A program made the position numbers and the translations under genes. A model generated the notes under the pieces. That model saw only the letters and a list, made by a program, of their open reading frames with translations, was not told where the DNA came from and did no database searches. Shown here in pieces: positions 16,798 to 25,784 of a stretch of DNA of 64,000 nucleotides. The stretch is from an uncultured Flavobacteriaceae bacterium (GTDB lineage Bacteria; Bacteroidota; Bacteroidia; Flavobacteriales; Flavobacteriaceae). Location: assembly GCA_947494565.1 (NCBI GenBank), contig CANLVG010000001.1, positions 620,001 to 684,000 on the forward strand. The letters are read 5' to 3'. Within the stretch, counting starts at the first letter, position 1; each line of letters opens with the position of its first letter.

Positions 16798-18633
16798 TTA
16801 TTCCCCTACCACTCTGAAAATCCAGGTTTTTCCCTCGTACTTTCCATCGAAATTGGAATCGCGTGCCCTTCGGGCTTCCCCAATGGTGTTATAGCGCTTG
16901 AGATAAGCGTAATTGTAATTGTTCGTACCCCTAAGGAAAGATCCCGGCTCAATACCTTTTGCCTTGAGGTCATCCATAAAGGCATTGAAGTACTTTTTGG
17001 TGCCGAAAACATTCGCGATGAGATAGAACCCAGGTTCTAATCCATCCTCCGTTACAACTTCTTCATACTTTTCACCTGCCTGGGGCGTGACCTTCTCAGC
17101 TGCTGCGACTTGCGTATCCGCTTTTTGCTGTGCTTCGAGCGCTTCTTTCGCCTTGCGAATCGAATCTTGTCGTTTTTCACGCAATTGCTGAGCTACAATC
17201 AGTTCATTTTTGGCTTGTACATCCCTGATGGAGTCTGTCCGTTTCTGCGCCGCCATTTGCTCTTGTAGGGCAATCGCTTCCATTTTCTTGACCTGATCAA
17301 GCGAGTCTCTCGTTTTTTGGGACTTTGTCCGTTCTGCTTCGGCCAGGGCTTCCGCTTTTTTCAAGGCTTCTGCGGCCGCTTCCTGTTCGGACTCCTTGCC
17401 GGCATCTATTTTTGCCTGCCTCTTCTGTTCTCTTTCCTGCAGGGCCAACGCCTGTTTTTCTTTTTTGAGTTGATCAAGCGAGTCTTTCCTCATTTCCTTG
17501 GCCAGCGCCTTTTCTTGAGCAGCTTGTTTTCTGGCTTCCTTTTTGTCCGCCGGAGTGGCTTCTTCAGCAGCAGGGTCCTCCTCGTCATTCGTGGCATCGT
17601 CAGAAGCGATCTGTTGTGCTTTTTCCAGTTCCTCCTTCATTTTAGCGGCTTCCTCCTCCGCTTTTGCTTGTGCGACATCATCCGTTAAGGCATCAAGCAC
17701 ATTGACCATCGGTTGGCGACGTTCTTCGGGATTTCCCAAAAAGAAAGAGGCGACGATTTCAAAAGAAGCATCTTTGGAGTTCAAGGAAGAGCTGGTACCG
17801 AATTCGACCAAGGCCCCTAAGGAAAACCTATTGAAAAAAGAGCCTCCAATACCTGCGGAGATTCCGTAAAAATTGTTGTAGCCCGCCTGTGCCCAATATC
17901 TTTTGGTACTGAACAATGCATTTGCACCTATTTGATTATCCTGTTCGGGTATGGTCCTCAGATAAATAGACGGTCGCAAAAAAGCAGTGGGATCAGAGGC
18001 GAGCATCGGGAAATCATAAGACGCCATCCCCATAAAAATCTTGTCTGCGGTTTCCGTATTGGCCCCTTGGTCGGTAACATTATAATCAAATAGGTTTTCG
18101 GAAGCCAGGCTCAGCGAGAAATTTTCCACAGATAAATTAAATCCCGGTGCCAATTGAAGAATGAAATCATCCCCTGCATCCAAGGGAATCGGAAATATAT
18201 CAGGGTCGGGCAGAAAACGAGTATCGGCCAATTGTTGCTGAAACCCAAAGAGGTTCGCACCGAAAGATACCTTGACAAGGGGATTAAACCGAATCTCATA
18301 AGCATAATTCAGTACCCCTCCCGTGTTGAAATAGATTCCGGTATTGTGTTGAAAGAACCCTGCTCCAAAACCTGATTTCTCATTGATCTTGCGGGAATAG
18401 TTCAAGAAAAGTGTGGTAGGGTCGGCATCGATTTGCTGCCATTGCCATCGTGTCCAGAATGAAACGGACTGTGGATTATTGTAATCTAACGTGAACGTAG
18501 GGTTAAAAAGACTCGCATTATACTGGGTCAGTGCGTGTTGCCGAAGGTCCGCTGGAAGCGAAACCTCCTGAGCCATAGCTACATAACAAAAAAGCAGGAA
18601 CGAAATTAGGGTGGCTTTCGTGGTCATATGCAA
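16798..18633 (-). CDS. PorP/SprF-family protein fused to a coiled-coil and SPOR-like domain
   Basis: 611 residues; start at 18633, with a second ATG two codons on. A signal peptide ends near CYVAMAQ. Residues about 20-305 are a PorP/SprF-like outer-membrane barrel (QYNASLFNPTF and LFSTKRYWAQAGYNNFYG are typical). Residues 310-525 are a highly charged Ala/Glu/Lys/Gln coiled coil with recurring R/K-DS-L/I units. Residues 528-611 (GFYLIANVFGTKKYFNAFMD ... YAYLKRYNTIGEARRARD) resemble a SPOR-like domain. PorP/SprF proteins work with the type IX secretion and gliding machinery. A SPOR-like end could contact peptidoglycan. The partner T9SS adhesin is not nearby. Confidence 0.85.
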   Translation of the reverse strand: MHMTTKATLISFLLFCYVAMAQEVSLPADLRQHALTQYNASLFNPTFTLDYNNPQSVSFWTRWQWQQIDADPTTLFLNYSRKINEKSGFGAGFFQHNTGIYFNTGGVLNYAYEIRFNPLVKVSFGANLFGFQQQLADTRFLPDPDIFPIPLDAGDDFILQLAPGFNLSVENFSLSLASENLFDYNVTDQGANTETADKIFMGMASYDFPMLASDPTAFLRPSIYLRTIPEQDNQIGANALFSTKRYWAQAGYNNFYGISAGIGGSFFNRFSLGALVEFGTSSSLNSKDASFEIVASFFLGNPEERRQPMVNVLDALTDDVAQAKAEEEAAKMKEELEKAQQIASDDATNDEEDPAAEEATPADKKEARKQAAQEKALAKEMRKDSLDQLKKEKQALALQEREQKRQAKIDAGKESEQEAAAEALKKAEALAEAERTKSQKTRDSLDQVKKMEAIALQEQMAAQKRTDSIRDVQAKNELIVAQQLREKRQDSIRKAKEALEAQQKADTQVAAAEKVTPQAGEKYEEVVTEDGLEPGFYLIANVFGTKKYFNAFMDDLKAKGIEPGSFLRGTNNYNYAYLKRYNTIGEARRARDSNFDGKYEGKTWIFRVVGE

Positions 18634-18723
18634 AAAAACAAAAAACCACCAGTTTTACATACTATTTTTCACTTATTTTAGTTAAATCAAAAAGAAAGTT
18701 TTCAACAACCCAAGCCACAACGT

Positions 18724-19272
18724 ATGACACGTCTCAAAACAGTAATCGTATTCGTTATCTTTTGCAGCATATTCAGTTGTAAAGATGATAAAAAGGGAAC
18801 AGCCGAGGCGCCACAAGAAATGGGTATTTCAACCTTTTACTTTATTCGACACGCGGAGAAAGACCGATCAGATCCAGAGAATTCGGATCCCGAATTAAGT
18901 CAAGATGGTCTTGGAAGAGCCATGCACTGGGATGTCATTTTAAAGGATGTCGCGCTTGACGCCATCTACAGCACCGATTACCGTCGCACGAGCATGACGG
19001 CTGCGCCCACCTCGGTAAACAGAAATATTGACATCCAATATCACGACCCTAGAATCATTGATATTCAAGAGTTTAAAAGGGAGAACCTAAACAAAAATGT
19101 CTTAGTCGTAGGTCATAGTAATACGACCCCTGAATTTGTAAACCAAATGCTGGGAGAGGAGAAATATTATCCGATGGATGATGATGATAACGGAAGCCTG
19201 TTCATTGTACAGATCGTCAACGGTGAAGCAACTTCACAGCGCATCCATATCAATTGTAACTGTCCGGACTGA
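18724..19272 (+). CDS. Histidine phosphatase (phosphoglycerate mutase-like) lipoprotein
   Basis: 182 residues. The N-terminus has a hydrophobic segment ending IFSC (Cys19), a probable lipoprotein signal. The phosphatase core carries the RHAEK form of the RHG motif with its catalytic His, and a second His in VVGHSNTTPEF. The short length resembles SixA and other small branch members, which remove phosphate from proteins or small molecules. Extracytoplasmic location suggests scavenging or surface dephosphorylation. The last 23 bases overlap the end of the convergent DUF6503-like gene. Confidence 0.88.
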   Translation: MTRLKTVIVFVIFCSIFSCKDDKKGTAEAPQEMGISTFYFIRHAEKDRSDPENSDPELSQDGLGRAMHWDVILKDVALDAIYSTDYRRTSMTAAPTSVNRNIDIQYHDPRIIDIQEFKRENLNKNVLVVGHSNTTPEFVNQMLGEEKYYPMDDDDNGSLFIVQIVNGEATSQRIHINCNCPD

Positions 19273-20002
19273 CAATAACATTCTTAAGTTCTATTTTTGA
19301 CAACAGTTCGAGCCCTCCGTTTATAAACAAACTATCGGCATCAAAAATAGAAGCGTTTGAATCTTTCGGCTTGAGATTCTCATAGTCTACAAAACGTATC
19401 CCGTTAACGATTCGCTCATTGTAAGCCACCCGAAATCGGGTGCCTCCTCCATTAACGTGAAAGCTGTACCCTAAGTAATCGGGAGTGAAGGTCTTCTTGT
19501 TGATCCAATAGATGTAGGTGTCGTCAAAGTCATCTCCCCCACTCGCTTGTTCAAAGGTTACCCTGACTTTGTAGTACGCCTTTTGGTCAATGGTTATTTC
19601 GCCGATCTTCTCTTTTTGTACCGCCGGGTCATTCAGCCCGTACGGAAGTTTGGCGAAATAATGAACCGAGTTCACCGAATTCGCATATACATTGGCCAAT
19701 GAATCACTGAGGGTGACCAAAGTATCGTTGACAAAACGTTGCAGCCCTTCAATGGTGCGCACATCTTTCATGTAAATCGTATCATTTTTCAAAATACGGG
19801 TCAGTGTCTTTTTCTTCCCTTTCATTTCTGAGATATAGTGTCTATCCCTAAAATCAAAGGAGACCGTACGGTCTTCAAATAGTTGTCCTCCGGAAGCCTC
19901 GATGCTCTTGTCCACGATTTCTTGTACGGTCAGTGACTTCTCTGCTTCCCCCGAACAGGAAAAGGCCATCCCTATCAAAAGAATAACGTATATTTTGTTC
20001 AT
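19250..20002 (-). CDS. DUF6503-like lipoprotein
   Basis: 250 residues with lipoprotein signal KIYVILLIGMAFSC (Cys16). The mature part starts VQEIVDKSIEASGGQLFEDR and has FDFRDRHYISEM and a YIYWINKKTFTPDYLGYSF segment. This is the pattern I associate with DUF6503 and other LolA/VioE-like beta-half-barrel proteins that may carry lipids. The function is not established. It converges on the histidine phosphatase gene with a 23-base tail overlap and diverges from smpB. Confidence 0.7.
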   Translation of the reverse strand: MNKIYVILLIGMAFSCSGEAEKSLTVQEIVDKSIEASGGQLFEDRTVSFDFRDRHYISEMKGKKKTLTRILKNDTIYMKDVRTIEGLQRFVNDTLVTLSDSLANVYANSVNSVHYFAKLPYGLNDPAVQKEKIGEITIDQKAYYKVRVTFEQASGGDDFDDTYIYWINKKTFTPDYLGYSFHVNGGGTRFRVAYNERIVNGIRFVDYENLKPKDSNASIFDADSLFINGGLELLSKIELKNVIVSPDSYN

Positions 20003-20109
20003 GATTTCGTTTTCTATATAGTTCGCAAAAATGCGCTATTATTTACAAAATCAGAAACCTTATTTTCAATCCTCATCCGTTTCATTGAAAATGTGGTTAT
20101 TTTTACACT

Positions 20110-20574
20110 ATGGTTCAGAAAAACATCAATATCAAAAACAGACGTGCCCGATTCGAATACGAGTTACTCGACACCTATACGGCAGGTATTGTTTTGGGGG
20201 GAACCGAAATCAAGTCGATACGTGAGGGCAAGGCCTCGATTTCGGAAAGTTTTTGCGAATTCAACGACAATGCCGAGCTTTTCATTATCAACATGCATAT
20301 CGATGAGTACTCGCATGGCTCACATTATAATCATCAGCCCAGAGCCGAACGCAAATTGCTATTGAACAAGAAGGAACTTAAAAAATTATACAAAGAGGTA
20401 AAAGCATCAGGTCTTACGATTATACCCCTTAACCTTTTTTTGAATGACCGAGGTCTGGCCAAGCTCAATATCGCCTTGGCAAAGGGTAAAAAGCTTTACG
20501 ATAAAAGGGAAACAATGAAAGATCGGGATAACAAGCGCAATTTGGACCGGATAAAGAAAAACTTCAACAACTAG
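20110..20574 (+). CDS. smpB: SsrA-binding protein SmpB
   Basis: 154 residues, the normal length. It binds tmRNA and brings it to stalled ribosomes for trans-translation. Diagnostic sequences are [20 protein letters not shown] (as [18 protein letters not shown]), [19 protein letters not shown], the [11 protein letters not shown] helix and the basic C-terminal tail [19 protein letters not shown]. The last four bases overlap the end of the convergent pcm gene. An 8-bp inverted repeat (TTTTCAAT at 20063-20070, ATTGAAAA at 20084-20091) lies just upstream. Confidence 0.97.
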   Translation: MVQKNINIKNRRARFEYELLDTYTAGIVLGGTEIKSIREGKASISESFCEFNDNAELFIINMHIDEYSHGSHYNHQPRAERKLLLNKKELKKLYKEVKASGLTIIPLNLFLNDRGLAKLNIALAKGKKLYDKRETMKDRDNKRNLDRIKKNFNN

Positions 20575-21212
20575 TTTTTATTCTGCAACAGGGGAACAAA
20601 CCGGAAGGCACCGAACTCCTTCTTTTCGAATTCAGTGGCCGATGTCCGCACAAATAGGGTCATGATCTGCTCATCCGTTCCTACGGGAATCACTAACCGG
20701 CCTCCTATTTTCAACTGTGACATTAGGGCTTTCGGCACTTGCGGGGCACCTGCCGTAACGATGATACCGTCAAAAGGAGCTTCTTCAGGAATACCCTTAT
20801 AACCGTCACCAAAAATCATTTTTTTGGGTCGGTATCCCATTTTCTTAAAAAAAATGGAGGTCTTTTTAAAAAGCTCAAGCTGGCGCTCTATGGTATATAC
20901 CTTGGCCCGTAGCTTCAAGAGCACAGCGGTTTGATACCCGCTTCCCGTTCCAATTTCAAGTATTTTCTGGTTTGGTTTTATGGCTAAGAGTTCTGTTTGA
21001 AAAGCGACGGTATAGGGTTGGGAAATCGTTTGATCCGCCCCGATAGGAAAGGCCTTATCTTGGTAGGCATGGCCTTCAAAACCGCTGTCCATAAACAGAT
21101 GTCTTGGAATGCTTCGAATAGCGGCTAACACGGGCTCATTCGAGATGCCCTTACCAACCAATACATCGGCTAGTTTGTTTCGCATTCCCTTATGTTTTAA
21201 GGTATCCTTCAA
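20571..21212 (-). CDS. pcm: Protein-L-isoaspartate O-methyltransferase
   Basis: 213 residues, full length. It uses S-adenosylmethionine to methylate isoaspartyl residues, starting repair of aged proteins. [19 protein letters not shown] is the characteristic PCMT substrate/active-site motif, and [15 protein letters not shown] is methyltransferase motif [17 protein letters not shown] and GGRLVIPVG follow in the expected order. Cytoplasmic. The 3' end overlaps the smpB end by four bases. Confidence 0.96.
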   Translation of the reverse strand: MKDTLKHKGMRNKLADVLVGKGISNEPVLAAIRSIPRHLFMDSGFEGHAYQDKAFPIGADQTISQPYTVAFQTELLAIKPNQKILEIGTGSGYQTAVLLKLRAKVYTIERQLELFKKTSIFFKKMGYRPKKMIFGDGYKGIPEEAPFDGIIVTAGAPQVPKALMSQLKIGGRLVIPVGTDEQIMTLFVRTSATEFEKKEFGAFRFVPLLQNKN

Positions 21213-21297
21213 TCGTTTGGTTTTGGTGAAACGAAGTTATAAAAGTTTCCGGATTCCCGATTCGGCTTTTTACGAATTTTGGACATCAACACAAAAA

Positions 21298-21804
21298 TCA
21301 ATCAAATTGTATCGGTTCTTTTTTATCGAAATCGTGTTTTGATAGTTCTTCCCCCAAAATAGAGCCCGTATCCCAGTCCTGTACGATTTTCCAAGTTCCG
21401 GCCTTCTTTTTCAAGACAATGTGAAATTGCCCGTAAATGGTTTGTACTTCGCTTGAATTCGTCAATGTCATTCTGTAAAAACCGACTTCGTATGACGTAT
21501 CTATATTGGTATGCCTGCTGTCAAACCAAAAATCGAGTCGAAGTTCCGTATTCGTTTTTCGATGCCGGCCCAGGCGTTCCTCGTTTCCCTTTTTAAAAAG
21601 GTTTTCCGTATCGATACCTCCAGGGGTCACACGTAACACTTCATCGGCGTAAAGGGCATTGAGCCGTTCGGCATCCAAATTCTCGAAAGCGGCTTGAAAG
21701 GGTTTCCACAGATTGGCATCGATTTCTTTTTGAATTTGTGCGCTGTCTTGGGAGTGCATTAAAAACGACATTCCCAGCGCCACGAGTAGACCGTATTTTT
21801 TCAT
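21298..21804 (-). CDS. Exported NTF2/SnoaL-like (DUF4440-type) protein
   Basis: 168 residues. A signal peptide ends about residue 18 (LGMSFLMHSQ). The mature part reads AFENLDAERLNALYADEVLRV, followed by a beta-rich half ending IVLKKKAGTWKIVQDWDTGS. This is the pattern of DUF4440/SnoaL-like NTF2 folds, in which a cone-shaped pocket binds a small ligand. No catalytic residues can be assigned. It follows pcm in reverse orientation, with an 85-base gap. Confidence 0.75.
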   Translation of the reverse strand: MKKYGLLVALGMSFLMHSQDSAQIQKEIDANLWKPFQAAFENLDAERLNALYADEVLRVTPGGIDTENLFKKGNEERLGRHRKTNTELRLDFWFDSRHTNIDTSYEVGFYRMTLTNSSEVQTIYGQFHIVLKKKAGTWKIVQDWDTGSILGEELSKHDFDKKEPIQFD

Positions 21805-21903
21805 CTTGTCTGGTTTCTATTGGACAATGTTAGCCAAAAAAAACGAGTTTCAAGTAAAAACCGAACAGTGGTCTATCGAAGAAGGTATTTGGGCAAATCT
21901 CCT

Positions 21904-21911
21904 TATTTTTG
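21904..21911 (+). promoter_or_regulatory. -7 box before the Gfo/Idh gene
   Basis: TATTTTTG matches TAnnTTTG. It lies 15 bases before ATG 21927 and would start the long forward run. No TTG at standard spacing is seen upstream. Confidence 0.4.
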
Positions 21912-21926
21912 AACAAAAGAAACTTC

Positions 21927-22892
21927 ATGTTAAAAGTTGGTGTTCTAGGAGCGGGCCATTTAGGGAAGATCCATTTACGACTTCTCAACGAATCAGAGAA
22001 ATTTGAATTGGTCGGTTTTCACGATCCAGATGCGATTACCGGCAAAAAGGTATCCGAAGAATTTGGTTATTCCTATTTCGAGAATAGGAACACACTAATA
22101 GAAGCAGTCGATGTTGTCGATATTGTAACCCCTACCCTTTCGCACTATGATTGTGCCAAGAAGGCTATGGAACAAGGCAAACATGTGTTCATTGAGAAGC
22201 CCATCACGAACACGCTGGAAGAGGCCGAGGCCCTGGTATCGCTAGAGGAAAAGCACGGTGTGAAGGGTCAGGTGGGTCATGTAGAGCGGTTCAACCCCGC
22301 ATTCTTGGCGGTGAAAGATAAGATCCAACAACCCATGTTCATTGAAACGCATCGGCTTGCCGAGTTCAATCCTAGAGGTACCGATGTTCCTGTAGTACTA
22401 GATCTCATGATACACGATATCGATGCCATTCTGAGTGTGATGGATTCCGATGTAAAACAAATCAATGCCAGTGGGGTTTCGGTGATAAGCAATTCACCGG
22501 ATATCGCTAACGCCCGAATCGAGTTCGAAAACGGATGTGTCGCCAATTTGACGGCGAGTAGAATCTCCTTGAAAAACATGCGCAAATCGCGTTTCTTTCA
22601 AAAAGACGCCTATATCTCCGTAGACTTTTTAGAAAAAAAAGTGGAGGTCGTCAAAATGAAAGACGCCCCGGAACAACCAGGGGATTTTGATATGATCCTA
22701 CAAAATGCCGAAGGGGTAAAAAAACAGATCTATTTCGAGAATCCCGAAATCAGTCAAAACAATGCGATCAAAGATGAGCTAGAGACTTTTGCCGACGCTA
22801 TAGCAAACGACACCACCCCTATCGTGAGCTTGAAACAGGGGACTGCGGCCCTGAGAGTAGCCTTGAAAATCATCGCCTCTTTCGACAATTGA
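21927..22892 (+). CDS. Gfo/Idh/MocA-family oxidoreductase
   Basis: 321 residues from ATG 21927 (an upstream in-frame TTG at 21909 overlaps the -7 box). The N-terminal Rossmann fold begins LKVGVLGAGHLGKIHLRLL with the GxGxxG motif. The dehydrogenase signature HVFIEKPITNTLEEAEAL holds the EKP catalytic Lys, and the C-terminal domain has GQVGHVERFNPAF and MIHDIDAILSV. Family members oxidise or reduce sugars, inositols or related compounds with NAD(P). The specific substrate is unknown. It lies 52 bases upstream of the hydroxybutyryl-CoA dehydrogenase gene, same strand. Confidence 0.92.
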   Translation: MLKVGVLGAGHLGKIHLRLLNESEKFELVGFHDPDAITGKKVSEEFGYSYFENRNTLIEAVDVVDIVTPTLSHYDCAKKAMEQGKHVFIEKPITNTLEEAEALVSLEEKHGVKGQVGHVERFNPAFLAVKDKIQQPMFIETHRLAEFNPRGTDVPVVLDLMIHDIDAILSVMDSDVKQINASGVSVISNSPDIANARIEFENGCVANLTASRISLKNMRKSRFFQKDAYISVDFLEKKVEVVKMKDAPEQPGDFDMILQNAEGVKKQIYFENPEISQNNAIKDELETFADAIANDTTPIVSLKQGTAALRVALKIIASFDN

Positions 22893-22944
22893 AGAAAATC
22901 TTTGCCTGAAACGAATAATGGGATACATTCTCGTCAACTAATAC

Positions 22945-23850
22945 ATGAATAATAACAGTATGAAAACAGTAGCGGTTATCGGAGCGGGAACTATGGGGAA
23001 TGGTATTGCCCATGTCTTCGCACAAAATGGATTCAAGGTCAATCTTATCGATATTTCGGAAGCGTCACTAGAAGCGGGCCTAGCGACCATCGTCAAGAAT
23101 CTTGACAGAATGGTGGCTAAGGAGAAAATTTCGGAAGAGACAAAAGCCAATACCCTTTCCAATATCGGAACGTATACCTCGGTGACCGATGGTTCAAAAA
23201 ATGTTGATCTTGCTGTAGAGGCAGCCACCGAAAGTCTAGAGCTAAAACTGGATATTTTCAGGCAATTGGACGCCGCTTGTGCCAATCATACCATACTCGC
23301 CACAAATACATCCTCAATTTCGATCACCCAAATCGCCGCTGCGACCAAAAGACCGGAAAAGGTTATTGGCATGCATTTCATGAACCCTGTACCAATCATA
23401 CAATTGGTAGAGATCATTAGGGGATATTCCACTTCGGATGAGACCGCCGAGGTCATCATGACCTTATCTGAAAACTTAGGAAAAACACCTACGGAAGTCA
23501 ATGATTATTCAGGTTTCGTAGCAAATCGTATTTTGATGCCAATGATCAATGAAGCCATTGAAACACTGTATAACGGGGTTGCCGGTGTTCATGAAATCGA
23601 TACGGTCATGAAATTAGGTATGGCCCATCCTATGGGGCCACTACAATTAGGTGATTTTATCGGTTTAGATGTCTGTCTTTCCATTATGAATGTACTCTAT
23701 GATGGATTCAAAAACCCGAAATATGCCCCTTGCCCCCTTTTGGTCAATATGGTCATGGCAGGCAAATTAGGCATAAAGTCCGGAGAAGGGTTTTACGACT
23801 ATTCGACCTCACGAAAAGCCGAAAAAGTAGCAGCGCAATTTAGCCAATAA
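22945..23850 (+). CDS. 3-hydroxybutyryl-CoA dehydrogenase
   Basis: 301 residues; ATG 22945, with ATG 22960 also possible. VAVIGAGTMGNGIAHVFAQN is the NAD-binding loop of 3-hydroxyacyl-CoA dehydrogenases. TNTSSISITQIAAATKRPEK and GMHFMNPVP hold the catalytic His and family signature. PMINEAIETLYNGVAG and DTVMKLGMAHPMGPL belong to the dimerisation domain. It converts 3-hydroxyacyl-CoA to 3-oxoacyl-CoA in short-chain fatty-acid or amino-acid breakdown. Single-domain size rules out a FadB-type fusion. The DUF1015 gene starts 2 bases after its stop. Confidence 0.94.
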   Translation: MNNNSMKTVAVIGAGTMGNGIAHVFAQNGFKVNLIDISEASLEAGLATIVKNLDRMVAKEKISEETKANTLSNIGTYTSVTDGSKNVDLAVEAATESLELKLDIFRQLDAACANHTILATNTSSISITQIAAATKRPEKVIGMHFMNPVPIIQLVEIIRGYSTSDETAEVIMTLSENLGKTPTEVNDYSGFVANRILMPMINEAIETLYNGVAGVHEIDTVMKLGMAHPMGPLQLGDFIGLDVCLSIMNVLYDGFKNPKYAPCPLLVNMVMAGKLGIKSGEGFYDYSTSRKAEKVAAQFSQ

Positions 23851-23852
23851 AC

Positions 23853-25085
23853 ATGGCGCAGATCAAACCTTTTAAAGCGATAAGACCAGCTAAGGATAAA
23901 GTAGCCTTTGTGGCCTCGCGTTCTTATCAAGAATATCCGAAAAAAGAGCTGAACGCCGAACTGGCTTTCAATCCCTTTTCATTCCTGCACATCATCAACC
24001 CCGGATATAAGTTTCATAAAAAGGTATCGGGCTCTGAGCGGTTTCAACTTGTACATAATAGATATCTCGAATTTTTAGAGGAAGGCATACTCCTAAAGGA
24101 TACTGACGCGAATCTGTACCTCTATCAAATTGAAAAGGGCAATTTTAGATGTTGTGGACTTTTTTGCGCAACAAGCGTGGGAGATTATAGAGCGGATGTC
24201 ATCAAAAAACATGAGAATACGCTCGAGCAACGCGAAAAGCTTTTTGCCGACTACTTGGATACCGTGGCCTTCAATGCCGAACCCGTATTGATGACGTATC
24301 AAGATAATGAGGCGATATCCAAAGAACTCGACAGGCAGAAAAAGAGAACCCCAGAATACTTTTTCACTACCAAAGACAGAATGACCCACCGTCTTTGGGT
24401 AATATCCGAAAAAGAAACCGTTGCGAAACTCACTCAAGAGTTCGACAAGGTTCCTTCGCTTTATATCGCCGATGGCCACCATAGAAGTGCCTCGTCGAAT
24501 CTTTTGGCCGCTATTTCGGAAAAAAGAAATCCCCCCACGGGTAAAGAGGCCTACAATTTCTTTATGAGCTATCTCATTCCCGAATCGGAAATTCGGATCT
24601 ATGAGTTCAACAGAATGGTCAAAGATCTCAACGGACTCTCCAAAGAACGCTTTTTAATAGCCCTTGATAAATTTTATCGAATTGAAAACCAAGGGAGTAT
24701 ACTTTATAAGCCTACAAAAAAGCATCATTTTGGCATGTATCTCGATGGACAGTTCTATTCACTCTACCTACGGAAAAAAGTGTATAATTTTACGGATCCC
24801 TTGAGCAAACTCGATACCCAAATACTATTCAAAACCATATTGCAACCGATTTTGGGCATTAAAGACCTACGTACCGATAAACGAATTCAATACGGTTACG
24901 GGAAGCATAATGTGATACAGATGAAAGATGAAATCGACAAGGGCAGTTTTTCCGTTGGTTTCAGTTTGGTGCCGATTACTATGGAAGAAATAAAGGACAT
25001 CGCCGACGCAGGTTTGGTCATGCCCCCGAAAAGCACCTATATCGAGCCCAAATTAAGAAGTGGAATAACAATTTATGAACTCTAA
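23853..25085 (+). CDS. DUF1015-family protein
   Basis: 410 residues. The start MAQIKPFKAIRPAKDK and the central YIADGHHRSASS motif are hallmarks of DUF1015. Other supports are the early PFSFLHIINP segment and the late KDIADAGLVMPPKSTYIEPK. No enzyme activity is established; the DGHHR motif suggests a catalytic or nucleotide-binding site. Cytoplasmic. It is packed between the hydroxybutyryl-CoA dehydrogenase (2-base gap) and the PLPHP gene (18-base gap). Confidence 0.9.
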   Translation: MAQIKPFKAIRPAKDKVAFVASRSYQEYPKKELNAELAFNPFSFLHIINPGYKFHKKVSGSERFQLVHNRYLEFLEEGILLKDTDANLYLYQIEKGNFRCCGLFCATSVGDYRADVIKKHENTLEQREKLFADYLDTVAFNAEPVLMTYQDNEAISKELDRQKKRTPEYFFTTKDRMTHRLWVISEKETVAKLTQEFDKVPSLYIADGHHRSASSNLLAAISEKRNPPTGKEAYNFFMSYLIPESEIRIYEFNRMVKDLNGLSKERFLIALDKFYRIENQGSILYKPTKKHHFGMYLDGQFYSLYLRKKVYNFTDPLSKLDTQILFKTILQPILGIKDLRTDKRIQYGYGKHNVIQMKDEIDKGSFSVGFSLVPITMEEIKDIADAGLVMPPKSTYIEPKLRSGITIYEL

Positions 25086-25103
25086 CATCCAATATTTTTT
25101 TCA

Positions 25104-25763
25104 ATGTCGATTCGTTCAAATTTAGAAGAAATAAGAAAATCACTTCCCGCAGGTGTAACGCTGGTAGCGGTTTCAAAAACAAAGCCCATTAGCGACCTCA
25201 ACGAAGCCTACCAAGCTGGACAGCGGGTTTTTGGTGAAAACAAGATCCAAGAGATGAGTCAAAAATGGGAGGAGCTTCCTAGGGATATCGAATGGCATAT
25301 GATCGGTCATGTGCAGCGAAATAAGGTCAAATATATGGCGCCTTATGTATCTCTGGTTCACGGAGTGGACAGTTTTCGTTTACTGCGGGAAATCAATAAG
25401 CAAGCAAAGAAGAATGACCGCGTTATCCCATGTCTATTGCAAATGCATATCGCGGAAGAAGAAACCAAATTCGGGCTCGATACGACCGAACTGAACGAGA
25501 TTTTAGATTCGGAAGAGTTCCCTAAAATGGAAAACATAGCGGTGACGGGCCTTATGGGAATGGCTACTTTTACCTCGAACGAAGAACAGCTAAGGCGCGA
25601 ATTCAAACAGCTAAAGACCATTTTCGATACATTACGCCAAAAGGTACCGACAGCTGAAATCCTTTCTATGGGGATGAGCGGCGATTATAAAATAGCAATC
25701 GAAGAAGGAAGTACCATGGTGCGTATTGGAAGTAGTATCTTTGGAGCACGAAATTACCACTAA
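25104..25763 (+). CDS. YggS-family pyridoxal-phosphate homeostasis protein
   Basis: 219 residues, a single TIM-barrel domain. VTLVAVSKTKPISDLNEAY carries the PLP-binding Lys, GQRVFGENKIQEM is the next family motif, and WHMIGHVQRNKVKYM the following one. LSMGMSGDYKIAIEEGSTMV binds the phosphate, followed by RIGSSIFGAR at the C-terminus. The family balances PLP and amino-acid pools rather than catalysing a known reaction. Cytoplasmic. It is in tight array with DUF1015 and the exonuclease gene. Confidence 0.95.
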   Translation: MSIRSNLEEIRKSLPAGVTLVAVSKTKPISDLNEAYQAGQRVFGENKIQEMSQKWEELPRDIEWHMIGHVQRNKVKYMAPYVSLVHGVDSFRLLREINKQAKKNDRVIPCLLQMHIAEEETKFGLDTTELNEILDSEEFPKMENIAVTGLMGMATFTSNEEQLRREFKQLKTIFDTLRQKVPTAEILSMGMSGDYKIAIEEGSTMVRIGSSIFGARNYH

Positions 25764-25784
25764 GCCAAAGATTACGAAAAGAGC

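Noticed and set aside
17543-17869. 108-codon forward frame in the PorP fusion gene
   Set aside because: Ser/Ala low-complexity product arising opposite the Glu/Ala/Lys coiled coil.
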